40,075 nucleotides of DNA from contig CALPNT020000005.1 of NCBI GenBank assembly GCA_943325005.2, positions 1-40,075 of the forward strand, in the 5' to 3' direction. The stretch comes from Bifidobacterium breve. GTDB taxonomy: Bacteria; Cyanobacteriota; Cyanobacteriia; PCC-6307; Cyanobiaceae. Shown piece by piece: positions 27,721-35,150 of this stretch (its first letter is position 1; the number at the start of each line of letters is the position of its first letter). The notes below the pieces were generated by a model. It was given only the letters and a program-made list of their open reading frames with translations, was not told the origin of the DNA and ran no database searches. A program made the position numbers and the translations under genes.

Positions 27721-27915
27721 GTGGTCGGTTTCGCGTTGGTCGGTCGCGTCGGTGAACGTGGACTGCTGGGCCTGGAGCGCTCCATTCCCCTGCTGGGCAG
27801 CGTTCTCGGCGGTGGTATCGACGATGAGATCACCCGCCGCCTGGGTGCGTTCGCCTCCGCGGCCCTGGCTGGCGGGGGGACCGGATTCAGCCGCCCGAGC
27901 CACGACCAGCCGTGA
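27721..27915 (+). CDS. Short EcsC-like ORF, possible fragment
   Basis: A 64-aa frame opening at GTG 27721 reads VVGFALVGRVGERGLLGLERSIPLLGSVLGGGIDDEITRRLGAF and ends eight bases before the next gene. The LERSIPLLGSVLGGGID segment resembles the C-terminal end of EcsC-family proteins. In-frame sequence upstream (GGALQAIN) continues the same character back to the mqo stop, but no better start exists there. It may be a real small protein, or the remnant of a longer EcsC gene whose front was lost. The 283-aa track ORF reads the same DNA in another, less protein-like frame. Recognition of EcsC rests on memory of the family pattern. Confidence 0.45.
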   Translation: MVGFALVGRVGERGLLGLERSIPLLGSVLGGGIDDEITRRLGAFASAALAGGGTGFSRPSHDQP

Positions 27916-27922
27916 GCAGGCG

Positions 27923-28546
27923 GTGGAGCTGATCGATGTCGAGCTGATCGACGTGAGAATCATCGAGGGACCTCCCTTTTGCGCTCTTTCCTTGAATCTT
28001 CATCGGCTCGATCCTGCTGATCCCGAAGCGCTCGCCGACTACGAACGGGCCTTTTACGCCGCCTTCGTTCGCGCCAAGGCCAATCTGCTGGCGCGGCGCC
28101 TCTGGCACTGGGATGACAGTGCCGGCCGTCTTCGCACCCGCATTCCCTATGCGGATCAGGTTGTTTTTCTCCTGTGTGATCCAGTGGATGCTGGCCTCGG
28201 CGCGGTGGACACCGCCATTGCCCTGAACTGCCGGCTCGCTGAGCATCAGAGCGCGATCCTCGGCTTTGAGCCGCCGCCGCCGCTGGAGGGTCATTGCGAG
28301 ATTCTGGCCTTGTTCTCGCGGCGTGACGCCGATCTCTCCGGCCTGCGTAACTTCATGCGCACGGCGGCCCAGCAGGCCCTGGCGCTGGGCCTGAAAACCG
28401 CCGATGCCACCTGCACCGATCGCTTGCTGCCCGTTTACCGCCACATCGGTGGCCAGCCCCTCGACACCTCCACCATCGACGGCGAGCGCCGCACCCGCCT
28501 GCGCTTCAAGCTCGAGACCATGGCCCAGCTCGAGCGGCTCACCTAA
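27923..28546 (+). CDS. Unrecognised protein, possibly acyltransferase-like
   Basis: I assign residues from GTG 27923 (about 207 aa); another GTG at 27953 is possible, and the track start at 27695 is too far upstream. The protein has a beta-rich start (VRIIEGPPFCALSLNLHRL), a helical ADYERAFYAAFVRAKANLLARRLW, then AVDTAIALNCRLAEHQSAILGFEPP, CEILALFSRR and MRTAAQQALALGLKTADATCTDRLLPVYRHIGGQPLD. The alternation of strands and helices and the 'ALFSRRDADLSGLRNFMRTAAQQALALGL...VYRHIGG' pattern recall GNAT or N-acyl amino acid synthase folds, but no signature is decisive. Spacing of 7 bp upstream and 19 bp downstream suggests an operon with coaBC-like. Confidence 0.65.
   Translation: MELIDVELIDVRIIEGPPFCALSLNLHRLDPADPEALADYERAFYAAFVRAKANLLARRLWHWDDSAGRLRTRIPYADQVVFLLCDPVDAGLGAVDTAIALNCRLAEHQSAILGFEPPPPLEGHCEILALFSRRDADLSGLRNFMRTAAQQALALGLKTADATCTDRLLPVYRHIGGQPLDTSTIDGERRTRLRFKLETMAQLERLT
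27926..27955 (+). repeat. 15-bp duplication at a gene start
   Basis: gagctgatcgatgtc is followed directly by gagctgatcgacgtg (two mismatches), encoding ELIDV ELIDV just after the GTG start proposed for the neighbouring gene. Confidence 0.8.
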
Positions 28547-28565
28547 GGGTCAGGATGGAGGGCCG

Positions 28566-29834
28566 ATGCCGGCCCATCCCGTGACCACCGGCTTCCATGA
28601 CTGGGATTTTCGCCCGCCCCAGTCCGCTGCGATCGGCGACCATGACGTGCCTCTGGTCTCCAGCCATCTCGAGGGGCGTCGCATTGCCCTGGTGGTCACC
28701 GGCGGGATCGCCGCTCTGCGGACGCCGGATCTGGCCAGGGCTCTGCGCCGCCGCGGTGCCGAGGTCACAGCGATCTGCAGTGCCGAGGCCTTGCCCTTCG
28801 TGGGGCGCCAGGCCCTGGAATGGGCCACCTGCAGGCCTCTGGTCACCCGCCTGAGCTGGCGGGCCGAGCATCTCTCCGATGCCGAGCCCTTCGATGTCTG
28901 GCTGGTGGCGCCAGCCACGGCCAACACCATCGCCAAGCTGGCCAGCGGCATCGCCGATACGCCCGTGACGGCGGCGCTGGCTTCGGCCCTGGGGCGTCTG
29001 GAGCAGGGCCGCACCCGGCTGTTGATGGCGCCGACCATGCACGGCTCGCTGCACACCTCGATCCTGGAGCGCCAGGCCAGATCGCTGGCGCAGCTGGGGG
29101 TGACCTGGCTGGCCCCCCGGGATGCCTACGGCAAGCACAACCTGCCTGATCTGGAGGTGCTGGTGGTGGCTGTCTGCCGGGCCGTCAGCAGCAGTTCGCT
29201 GCGGGGCCGGCGGATCCTGGTGACCGGTGGCCCCACCCCGGTGCCGATCGACGGCGTGCGCCGCATCGTCAATCGGTTCAGCGGCCGACTGGCGGCGGCG
29301 ATCAGCGAAGAGCTGCTGTTGCGGGGGGCCGATCCCCTATTGCTGCTCGGCCAGGGGTCGACGCCGCCGCCCGCCTGGATTCCCCATCACCTGGTCAGCA
29401 GTTTTGACGACTATCGGGATCAGGTGCTGGCGGCGCTGGCGGGGGGGCTGGATGCCGGTATTTTTTCGGCGGCAGTGGCCGATTACCGGCCCCGACAGGT
29501 GCATCCGGGCAAGTTGGCCAGTGGCGAGGCGTCGCTGAGCCTCGAGCTGGAGCCGACGGAAAAGGTGATTGATCAGGTGCGCGCTGCCGATCCACGGCTG
29601 CCGATGGTGACCTTCAAGGTGCTCGCCGGCGGCAGTGACGCCGAGCTCTTGGCCGTGGCCCGCGCCAGGTTGGATCGCTTTGAGCTGGTGGTGGCCAACC
29701 GGGCCGAAGAGGTGCGGGGCGATGAGCAGAGCGCCTGGTTGGTGAGTGCCAGCGGCGAAAGCCGCCATTGCGGCAAGCCCGCCATCGCCCGGGCGATCGT
29801 CGACTGGCTGGAGCTGGCGGCGCCCTGGCCGTGA
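28566..29834 (+). CDS. CoaBC-like flavoprotein with degenerate decarboxylase motifs
   Basis: CoaBC joins cysteine to phosphopantothenate and decarboxylates the product in CoA synthesis. The 422-aa protein has the two-domain layout. The N-terminal flavoprotein part has IALVVTGGIAALRTPDLARALRRRGAEV, a His in RAEHLSDAEPFD and VAPATANTIAKLASGIADT. The C-terminal CoaB-like part has RILVTGGPTPVPIDGVRRIVNRFSGRLAAAISEELLLRGA and IFSAAVADYRP...GKL. However, the decarboxylase signature PxMNxxMW appears as PTMHGSLH (about 156-163), and the Cys-containing flap region reads RDAYGKHNLPD with no Cys. It may be a divergent CoaBC or a paralogue with another role. The start is ATG 28566; the track start lies in the upstream gene. 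Confidence 0.8.
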   Translation: MPAHPVTTGFHDWDFRPPQSAAIGDHDVPLVSSHLEGRRIALVVTGGIAALRTPDLARALRRRGAEVTAICSAEALPFVGRQALEWATCRPLVTRLSWRAEHLSDAEPFDVWLVAPATANTIAKLASGIADTPVTAALASALGRLEQGRTRLLMAPTMHGSLHTSILERQARSLAQLGVTWLAPRDAYGKHNLPDLEVLVVAVCRAVSSSSLRGRRILVTGGPTPVPIDGVRRIVNRFSGRLAAAISEELLLRGADPLLLLGQGSTPPPAWIPHHLVSSFDDYRDQVLAALAGGLDAGIFSAAVADYRPRQVHPGKLASGEASLSLELEPTEKVIDQVRAADPRLPMVTFKVLAGGSDAELLAVARARLDRFELVVANRAEEVRGDEQSAWLVSASGESRHCGKPAIARAIVDWLELAAPWP

Positions 29835-29846
29835 GCGGCCTGGCGA

Positions 29847-30368
29847 TCAGTCAGCTTCCGGACAGCGCTGGAGCTGGGCCAGCACGGCGGGGTTCACCTC
29901 GATGCTGGTCGCTCCGGTGAAGAGGTCATGGTGCTGGCGGCGCAGGCTGCGGGCCCGGGCATTGAGCTGGCGCTGGGCTTCGGCCAGCTCCAGGCGGTGG
30001 CGGCGTTCCCAGGCCTGCAGCCCCTCATCCTGCTGCTGCCGCCAGAGGGCCAGCTGACGCTCATAGCGCTGGCGATCGAGCTCCTGGTCCTGCTCGCTGA
30101 AGCGCTCCTCCAGGGCCTCATCCCAGACGGGCGGCGCGCTCAGCAGGGGCTGGCTCTGCTGCTTGACGCGGCTCAGTCGCCGCTCGGCCTGGCGCAAGGC
30201 CGCCAATTCGGCCCTCAGGGTTTGGCTGCTCTGGCGGCAGAGCTTTGCCTGCTTCTGGTGCTCGGCTGGGGGCGCAACCAGCGACGGCTTGCCCCCGGGT
30301 GCGGGGCCCTGGCAGGCCATCAGGCTGGCCGCCAGCAGCAGGATCAGCGGGCCGAGATGTCGGCGCAT
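29847..30368 (-). CDS. Putative lipoprotein with coiled coil
   Basis: The 173-aa protein starts MRRHLGPLILLLAASLMAC and shows a lipobox (LMAC, Cys at residue 19), so the mature protein should be lipid-anchored. A short Pro/Gly linker is followed by a long, charged, Gln/Arg/Leu-rich helical region (about 40-150) with heptad-like spacing, probably a coiled coil. The C-terminus includes TSIEVNPAVLAQLQRCPEAD. The family is not recognised. It is the last gene of the petC-petA-lgt-cobM run. Lgt, three genes upstream, would attach its lipid. Convergent with the coaBC-like gene, 12 bp apart. Confidence 0.75.
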   Translation of the reverse strand: MRRHLGPLILLLAASLMACQGPAPGGKPSLVAPPAEHQKQAKLCRQSSQTLRAELAALRQAERRLSRVKQQSQPLLSAPPVWDEALEERFSEQDQELDRQRYERQLALWRQQQDEGLQAWERRHRLELAEAQRQLNARARSLRRQHHDLFTGATSIEVNPAVLAQLQRCPEAD

Positions 30369-30421
30369 GGGTGGCTCGGAAGCGGTGGCGGTGAATGGAC
30401 GCCCATTCTCGCGGCGGTGGT

Positions 30422-31198
30422 TCAGAGCGCGCCACCGCGGAACAGGTGCTGGTGGCTGGCCGAATAGAGCTTGGAGCGGGCCTGTTCAGGCGCAGCCAGG
30501 GCCGGGCTGATCACGTAGAGGGTGGTGCGGATCAGCTGCCGTTGGCGGCTGGCGGCGGCCATCTCCTGCAGCGGTACCACCGTGAGCCACTGGTCCGGCC
30601 AGCTCACCCGATAGCCGATCGCCACGGGAGTGTCGGCGGGATAGTGCAGCAGCAGCTCGGCCTGCACCTCCTCCACGTGACGGGCACTGAGGTAGAGGCA
30701 GAGGGAGGCTCGCAGTGCGGCCAGGTGGGCGAGGGATTCGGTTTCAGGCACGCCGGTGCGGCCACCGGTACGGCCGAGCACGATCGTCTGCACCAGGCCG
30801 GGGATCGTCAGCTCCCGGCCCAGGGCCGCGGCGGTGGCCTGGTAGGCGCTGATGCCCGGCACCACCTCGACGCCGATACCAGCATCGGCCAGGCGGCAGA
30901 TCTGTTCCTGAATCGCGCCGTAGAGGCAGGGATCGCCATCGTGGAGTCGCACCACCCGCTTACCGGCTCTGGCCCGATCGACCACCACGGCGATCACCTC
31001 TTCAAGGGTGAGGCTGCTGGTGCGGATACGTTCACAGCCTGCTGGTGCCAGGGCCGCGATCTGGGGGCTCACCAGGGAGTCGGTCCAGACGAGCACCTCG
31101 GCCTGCTCCACCGCCCGGGTGGCCCGCAGCGTCATCAGGTCGGGGGCCCCGGGCCCGGCGCCGACGATCATCACGCCGCTGCTCGACTGCTGGGACAT
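30422..31198 (-). CDS. cobM: Precorrin-4 / cobalt-precorrin-4 C11-methyltransferase
   Basis: SAM-dependent methylase of the corrin ring in cobalamin (pseudocobalamin) synthesis. The 258-aa protein has the family start VMIVGAGPGAPDLMTLRATRAVEQAEVLVWTDSLV, then RTSSLTLEEVIAVVVDRARAGKRVVRLHDGDPCLYGAIQEQI, VVPGISAYQATAAALGRELTIPG and RTGVPETESLAHLAALRASLCLYL. The sequences match CobM/CbiF; which substrate form (cobalt present or absent) is not visible. The track ORF extends upstream to 31444 inside lgt. The ATG at 31198 (MSQQSSSGVM) gives a normal length. Confidence 0.93.
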   Translation of the reverse strand: MSQQSSSGVMIVGAGPGAPDLMTLRATRAVEQAEVLVWTDSLVSPQIAALAPAGCERIRTSSLTLEEVIAVVVDRARAGKRVVRLHDGDPCLYGAIQEQICRLADAGIGVEVVPGISAYQATAAALGRELTIPGLVQTIVLGRTGGRTGVPETESLAHLAALRASLCLYLSARHVEEVQAELLLHYPADTPVAIGYRVSWPDQWLTVVPLQEMAAASRQRQLIRTTLYVISPALAAPEQARSKLYSASHQHLFRGGAL

Positions 31199-31263
31199 GG
31201 CTGCAGCGGCCTCGCTTGAGGCTGGGGACGAAAACGGGACGGGAGACGGGGACGAAGCAGGGA

Positions 31264-32121
31264 TCAAGGCGTCACTCCACTGGGGTCGGGCAGGGGCCGG
31301 TGGCGGCCCAGCAACCACCAGAGGCCCAGACCTCCGGCGGCGATCAGCAGCAGGCTCATCAGCTGGGCCATGCGCAGGCCGCCCTGGCAGAAGGGCGGCT
31401 GGCTGAACAGGCAGAGGGGATCGAGCCGCAGCGCCTCGATCCACACCCGGCCCGTGCTGTAAGCCATCAGGTACACGCAGCTCATCGCCCCGGCCGGCAG
31501 GGCGATGCGGCCGCGGCTGGCGAGGCGGAACAGGCCGAGCAGCAGGGCACAGACCGCCAGATCCCAGAGCGATTCATACAGAAAGGTGGGATGGAAGCTC
31601 GACTCAGCCAGGAACAGCACCGGTCGGTTGGCGGGCGGGATAATCACCGCCCAGGGCAGGGAGGTGGGCAGGCCGAAGGCTTCTGAATTGAAAAAATTGC
31701 CCCAGCGGCCGATCGCCTGACCCAGGGCCACCGCTGGCACGAGAACGTCGAGCAGGGGCCAGAAGGCTTGGCGCCGCCAGCGGCAGAACAGGATCGTCAC
31801 CAGGGTGCCGCCGAGCAGGGCGCCATGGATGGCAATGCCGCCGTGCCAGATCGCGAACACATCGGGCCAATGGGCCTGGTACTGGCGCCACTCCAGCGCC
31901 ACGTAGTAGGTGCGGGCACCGATCACGGCGCCAAGCACCAGCACCGGCAGCAGATCGGCGATCAAGGCAGGATCGAGGCCCCGCCGCCGCCCCAGGGCCA
32001 TGGACAGCACCAGGCCCAGCAGCACCGCCGTGGCGATCAGCAGGCCATACCAGCGCAAACTCAAGGGGCCCAGCTGGAAAACCAGGGGCCCCGGCGAGCT
32101 CAGGGTGGACAGAAGAGCCAT
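31264..32121 (-). CDS. lgt: Prolipoprotein diacylglyceryl transferase
   Basis: Transfers a diacylglyceryl group from phosphatidylglycerol to the lipobox cysteine of prolipoproteins. The 285-aa integral membrane protein has about seven hydrophobic helices. It shows the signature [17 protein letters not shown] and the conserved [15 protein letters not shown] and [12 protein letters not shown] segments. The ATG at 32121 follows the petA stop by 23 bp, so it is likely read from petCA. The cobM gene begins about 65 bp after its stop. Confidence 0.95.
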   Translation of the reverse strand: MALLSTLSSPGPLVFQLGPLSLRWYGLLIATAVLLGLVLSMALGRRRGLDPALIADLLPVLVLGAVIGARTYYVALEWRQYQAHWPDVFAIWHGGIAIHGALLGGTLVTILFCRWRRQAFWPLLDVLVPAVALGQAIGRWGNFFNSEAFGLPTSLPWAVIIPPANRPVLFLAESSFHPTFLYESLWDLAVCALLLGLFRLASRGRIALPAGAMSCVYLMAYSTGRVWIEALRLDPLCLFSQPPFCQGGLRMAQLMSLLLIAAGGLGLWWLLGRHRPLPDPSGVTP

Positions 32122-32144
32122 GGGCTCGGCAGCACCACTGGGAA

Positions 32145-33074
32145 TCAGAAGCCCTCCGCGGCCTGTACTTTCTCCACCTGGCGCTTCTTGAGCACCAGCA
32201 TGATCTGGGCCAGGGCGACGACGGCGAAGAAGGCGAGCATGCCGTAGATGCGCACGGGGTTCTGCAGCACCACTTCCACATCCAGCTGGCCGAAGCCACC
32301 GACATTCGGATCATTGGTGAGCGGTGCGCCGGCTTCCACCTGATCGCCGACGGCCACCTGCAGGCTCGGGCCAGCAGGGATGGTTTCGGTGACGCTGCCG
32401 GAGGCGGTGCTGATCTCCACCAGCGTGGCGCCGTTCTCACCAGCGGTGATGCTGCTGATCGTGCCGGTGGCGGGGGCGTTGAAAACACCGTTGTTGGTCT
32501 TTTCACCGGCGGGGGTCACCTGGCCGCGGCCGCGGTTGCCGCCGACGTGGAGCTGATATTTGCCGAAGTGGATGGAGCTGTCGGTGGCGGGATCAGGCGC
32601 CAGCACAGGGAAGACGATCTTCTGGTGCTGGTCGCCGGGGATGGGGCCGACCAGAATGATGTTGGGCTGGTCGTCGCTGTATTGGGTGTAGTAGACGCCG
32701 GCGGTCTCTTCTTTCAGCTCGTCGGTGAGCCGCTCGGGCGGGGCCAGGGTGAAGCCCTCGGGCAGCATCACCACGGCGCCCACGTTCAGGCCGGTGCGGC
32801 TGCCATCGCTGGAGACCTGCTGCACCGAAGTGTCATAGGGGATCTCCACCTCAGCCTTGAACACCGTGTCTGGGAAGACCGCCTGGGGCACTTCGGCTCG
32901 GGTGATCTTCTTGGCCAGGTGGCAGTTGGCGCACACCAGCTTGCCGGTGGCCTCCCGGGGATTGGCGTAATTCTGCTGAGCCCAGAAGGGATAGGCCCAG
33001 CTGGGGCTGGCGCCACCCAGCAGCACCGTGAAGGCAAGCAGGCTGCCGAACAGAAGGGAGAGGGAACGACGCAT
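32145..33074 (-). CDS. petA: Cytochrome f (b6f complex)
   Basis: c-type cytochrome of the b6f complex that passes electrons from the Rieske centre to plastocyanin or cytochrome c6. The 309-aa precursor has a signal peptide ([27 protein letters not shown]) cut before Y28-PFWAQQNY; the new N-terminal Tyr is the expected axial heme ligand. The heme-attachment motif CANCH is at 48-52. [20 protein letters not shown]-like segments and the C-terminal anchor ([26 protein letters not shown]) are present. The track start at 33326 reads into petC; ATG 33074 gives the right signal peptide. Downstream of petC with a 70-bp gap. Confidence 0.97.
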   Translation of the reverse strand: MRRSLSLLFGSLLAFTVLLGGASPSWAYPFWAQQNYANPREATGKLVCANCHLAKKITRAEVPQAVFPDTVFKAEVEIPYDTSVQQVSSDGSRTGLNVGAVVMLPEGFTLAPPERLTDELKEETAGVYYTQYSDDQPNIILVGPIPGDQHQKIVFPVLAPDPATDSSIHFGKYQLHVGGNRGRGQVTPAGEKTNNGVFNAPATGTISSITAGENGATLVEISTASGSVTETIPAGPSLQVAVGDQVEAGAPLTNDPNVGGFGQLDVEVVLQNPVRIYGMLAFFAVVALAQIMLVLKKRQVEKVQAAEGF

Positions 33075-33144
33075 GGGGAGGGGCGGGCGGCGGAAGCTGG
33101 GATGGGGCGACGGGGCTGGGGCGCTGGCGCTCAGAGCGCGGGGA

Positions 33145-33693
33145 TCAGCCCCACCAGGGCTTCTCGCCGGTTCGGAAGTCGGTTTCGCTCCACTGGCTGA
33201 GGAAGACGTTGTCGCTCTCGACGTTGATGTGGGCCAGGGCGAGAGGCAGGGGAGCCGGACCGCGCACCACCTTGCCGGTGGCGTCGTACTGGCTGCCGTG
33301 ACAAGGACACATGAACTTATTGGCACCGCTGTTCCAGGGCACGACGCAGCCCAGGTGGGTGCAGATGGCGTTGATGCCGTAGTTGCCGATGGCCTCAGGG
33401 CCCTCGACGATCAGGTAGGTGGGATCTCCTTTGAGGCCCTGCACCAGGCTGCGGTCACCCTCCTTGTGGGTGGCCAGCCAGCCGCTGGCGGTGACCGTGT
33501 TGCCCAGCTCGTCCTTAGCGGTGGTGCCGCCGCCGGATCCGGCGGCACGGGGCGGAATGAAGTAGTTGGCCACCGGGTAGAGCACGCCGAGGGCCACGCC
33601 GGTGACGGAGCCGAAGGTGAGCAGATTCATGAACTGCCGACGACCCATGCTGGGGACGTCACCGCTCGAAGAGGCCGCAGGAATCTGGGTCAT
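33145..33693 (-). CDS. petC: Rieske iron-sulfur protein of the b6f complex
   Basis: 2Fe-2S subunit that takes electrons from plastoquinol. The 182-aa protein has a twin-arginine type N-terminus ([33 protein letters not shown], about 16-48) that is kept as the membrane anchor. A flexible Gly-rich hinge follows ([12 protein letters not shown]). The cluster motifs are CTHLGC (111-116) and CPCHGS (129-134). The track start at 33732 adds 13 residues; ATG 33693 ([10 protein letters not shown]) is preferred. First gene of petC-petA; divergent from the DUF3067 gene, with about 100 bp for the promoters. Confidence 0.97.
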   Translation of the reverse strand: MTQIPAASSSGDVPSMGRRQFMNLLTFGSVTGVALGVLYPVANYFIPPRAAGSGGGTTAKDELGNTVTASGWLATHKEGDRSLVQGLKGDPTYLIVEGPEAIGNYGINAICTHLGCVVPWNSGANKFMCPCHGSQYDATGKVVRGPAPLPLALAHINVESDNVFLSQWSETDFRTGEKPWWG

Positions 33694-33792
33694 GGGCAAC
33701 CTTCCGGGAGTCCGGTCCAACGTGGCGCCCATTATGAACCTTGCGGTTCCCGGCCCGTGTGGCTACCGCGCTCGCCCTCGGCCGGCTGCAAC

Positions 33793-34167
33793 ATGCTGTT
33801 GTGCAGCACATCGCCTTTCGTGTCCGTCAGCGAACCGTTCAGAGCCGATCAACCTCTCTCTGGTGAGGAGGTGCTGGCCCTGCTGCGCCGGCGCTGGCAG
33901 GCCTCCTACGACCTGCAGCTGGTGCAGCGTCGTGGTCGCCTCTATCTGCAGGTGATGTGGGCCTATCTGGAGCAGCAGTCGTTTCCGCTCACGGCCCAGG
34001 CCTACGCCGAAGCCCTGGAGGAGCTGGTGGGCACCCTCAATGGTCTGGGGGTCGCCGCCCAGGTGCGCCAGTGGTTGGAGACCACCCGCGACAAGCCCCG
34101 GCTCGGCAAGGCTCTCTCTCTTCCCCTGGAGCTGCCGCCGGGGCGGGCCAGCGAATTTCTGCTCTAG
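33793..34167 (+). CDS. DUF3067 family protein
   Basis: The protein contains PLSGEEVLALLRRRWQASYDLQLVQRRGRLYLQVMWAYLEQQSFPLTAQAYAEALEELVGTLNGLGVAAQVRQWLETTRDKPRLGKALSLPLEL. This fits the DUF3067 family, conserved in cyanobacteria and plastid-bearing plants. The function is unknown to me; the domain is small, helical and soluble. The start is uncertain: ATG 33793 gives 124 aa with a short odd leader (MLLCSTSPF), and an in-frame GTG at 33820 would give 115 aa. The track ORF from 33028 lies antisense to petC. It sits between petC and tatC, which hints at a role near b6f or Tat; that is inference. Confidence 0.83.
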   Translation: MLLCSTSPFVSVSEPFRADQPLSGEEVLALLRRRWQASYDLQLVQRRGRLYLQVMWAYLEQQSFPLTAQAYAEALEELVGTLNGLGVAAQVRQWLETTRDKPRLGKALSLPLELPPGRASEFLL

Positions 34168-34243
34168 AGGCTCCTGGTGGACGGCGGTCGGACAGCCCCA
34201 GGTCGGGTGATCTGGTCGCTGCTGGGCGGGCCTCGGCGGCGCT

Positions 34244-35119
34244 TCAGGTGCTGGCCACAGGCGCCGGCCGCAGGCCCTGGGTCAAGGCCACCAGGCCCAC
34301 GCCGATCAGATACAGGGCCGTGATCGCGCCGCCGAGCAGCAGCATCGTCACCGGGTCGGTGGAGGGGGTCAGCACCGCGCCGGCCAGGGCGCTGATCAGG
34401 ATCACCCAGCGCCAGGCCCCCAGCATGGTGCGGGCGTCGATCAGGCCGAGGGCGCCCAGCAGCAGCTGCAGCACCGGCAGCTGGAAGGCCAGGGCGGTGG
34501 CCACCATCAGCAGCAGCACGAAGTCGAGATAGCGCTCAATCGACCAGATCGGTTCGACCACATCGGCGCCATAGCTGACCAGGAAGCGCAGAGCTGCCGG
34601 GACCAGGGCCGACCAGGCAAAGGCCAGGCCGGCGGCGAACAGCAGGGTGGATCCAGCCACGGCCGGTGCCACCAGGCGCCGCTCGCGGCGACTGAGCCCG
34701 GGCAACACGAAGGCCAGGCCCTCGAACAGCACCCAGGGCAGGGCCAGGGTGAGGCCGGCGTAACCGGCCACCTTGAGGGAGACGAACAGAAACTCGCCGG
34801 GGGCCAGCTGCAGAAAGCGCACGCCGGTGGCGGGCAGCTCCAGCAACTTCACCAGCGGCTTCACGAAGGCCAGGCAGGCGGCTGCCGCGATCACCACCGC
34901 CAGCAGGCTGCGCAGCACCCGGCGGCGCAGCTCCTCCAGGTGATCCACCAGGGTCATTTCCACTTCGCCGGGAAACTCCTCCGGTGGCGCAGCGGCCCCG
35001 GCGGCAGCTTCGGCGTCGGCTAGCAGGGCAGCAGCGGTGGCCGATTCGGCTGCTGTGTTCAGCGCCAGGGACCGGCTCGGCTCCCGGTCGGGGTTGGCGA
35101 TGGTGTCTGGCTCGCTCAT
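34244..35119 (-). CDS. tatC: Sec-independent protein translocase TatC
   Basis: Recognises twin-arginine signals and forms the Tat translocase core in plasma and thylakoid membranes. The 291-aa protein has an Ala/Glu-rich leader of about 55 residues, then MTLVDHLEELRRRVLRSLLAVVIAAAACL. It continues with APGEFLFVSLKVAGYAGLTLALPWVLFEGLAFVLPGLSRRERR and YLDFVLLLMVATALAFQLPVLQLLLGALGLI, ending VLTPSTDPVTMLLLGGAITALYLIGV. Six membrane helices fit the family. It converges on DUF3067 and is close to petC, whose Rieske product uses the Tat route. Confidence 0.95.
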   Translation of the reverse strand: MSEPDTIANPDREPSRSLALNTAAESATAAALLADAEAAAGAAAPPEEFPGEVEMTLVDHLEELRRRVLRSLLAVVIAAAACLAFVKPLVKLLELPATGVRFLQLAPGEFLFVSLKVAGYAGLTLALPWVLFEGLAFVLPGLSRRERRLVAPAVAGSTLLFAAGLAFAWSALVPAALRFLVSYGADVVEPIWSIERYLDFVLLLMVATALAFQLPVLQLLLGALGLIDARTMLGAWRWVILISALAGAVLTPSTDPVTMLLLGGAITALYLIGVGLVALTQGLRPAPVAST

Positions 35120-35150
35120 GGCATCCCTATCCGTCTGAGGTTAAGGGCCT

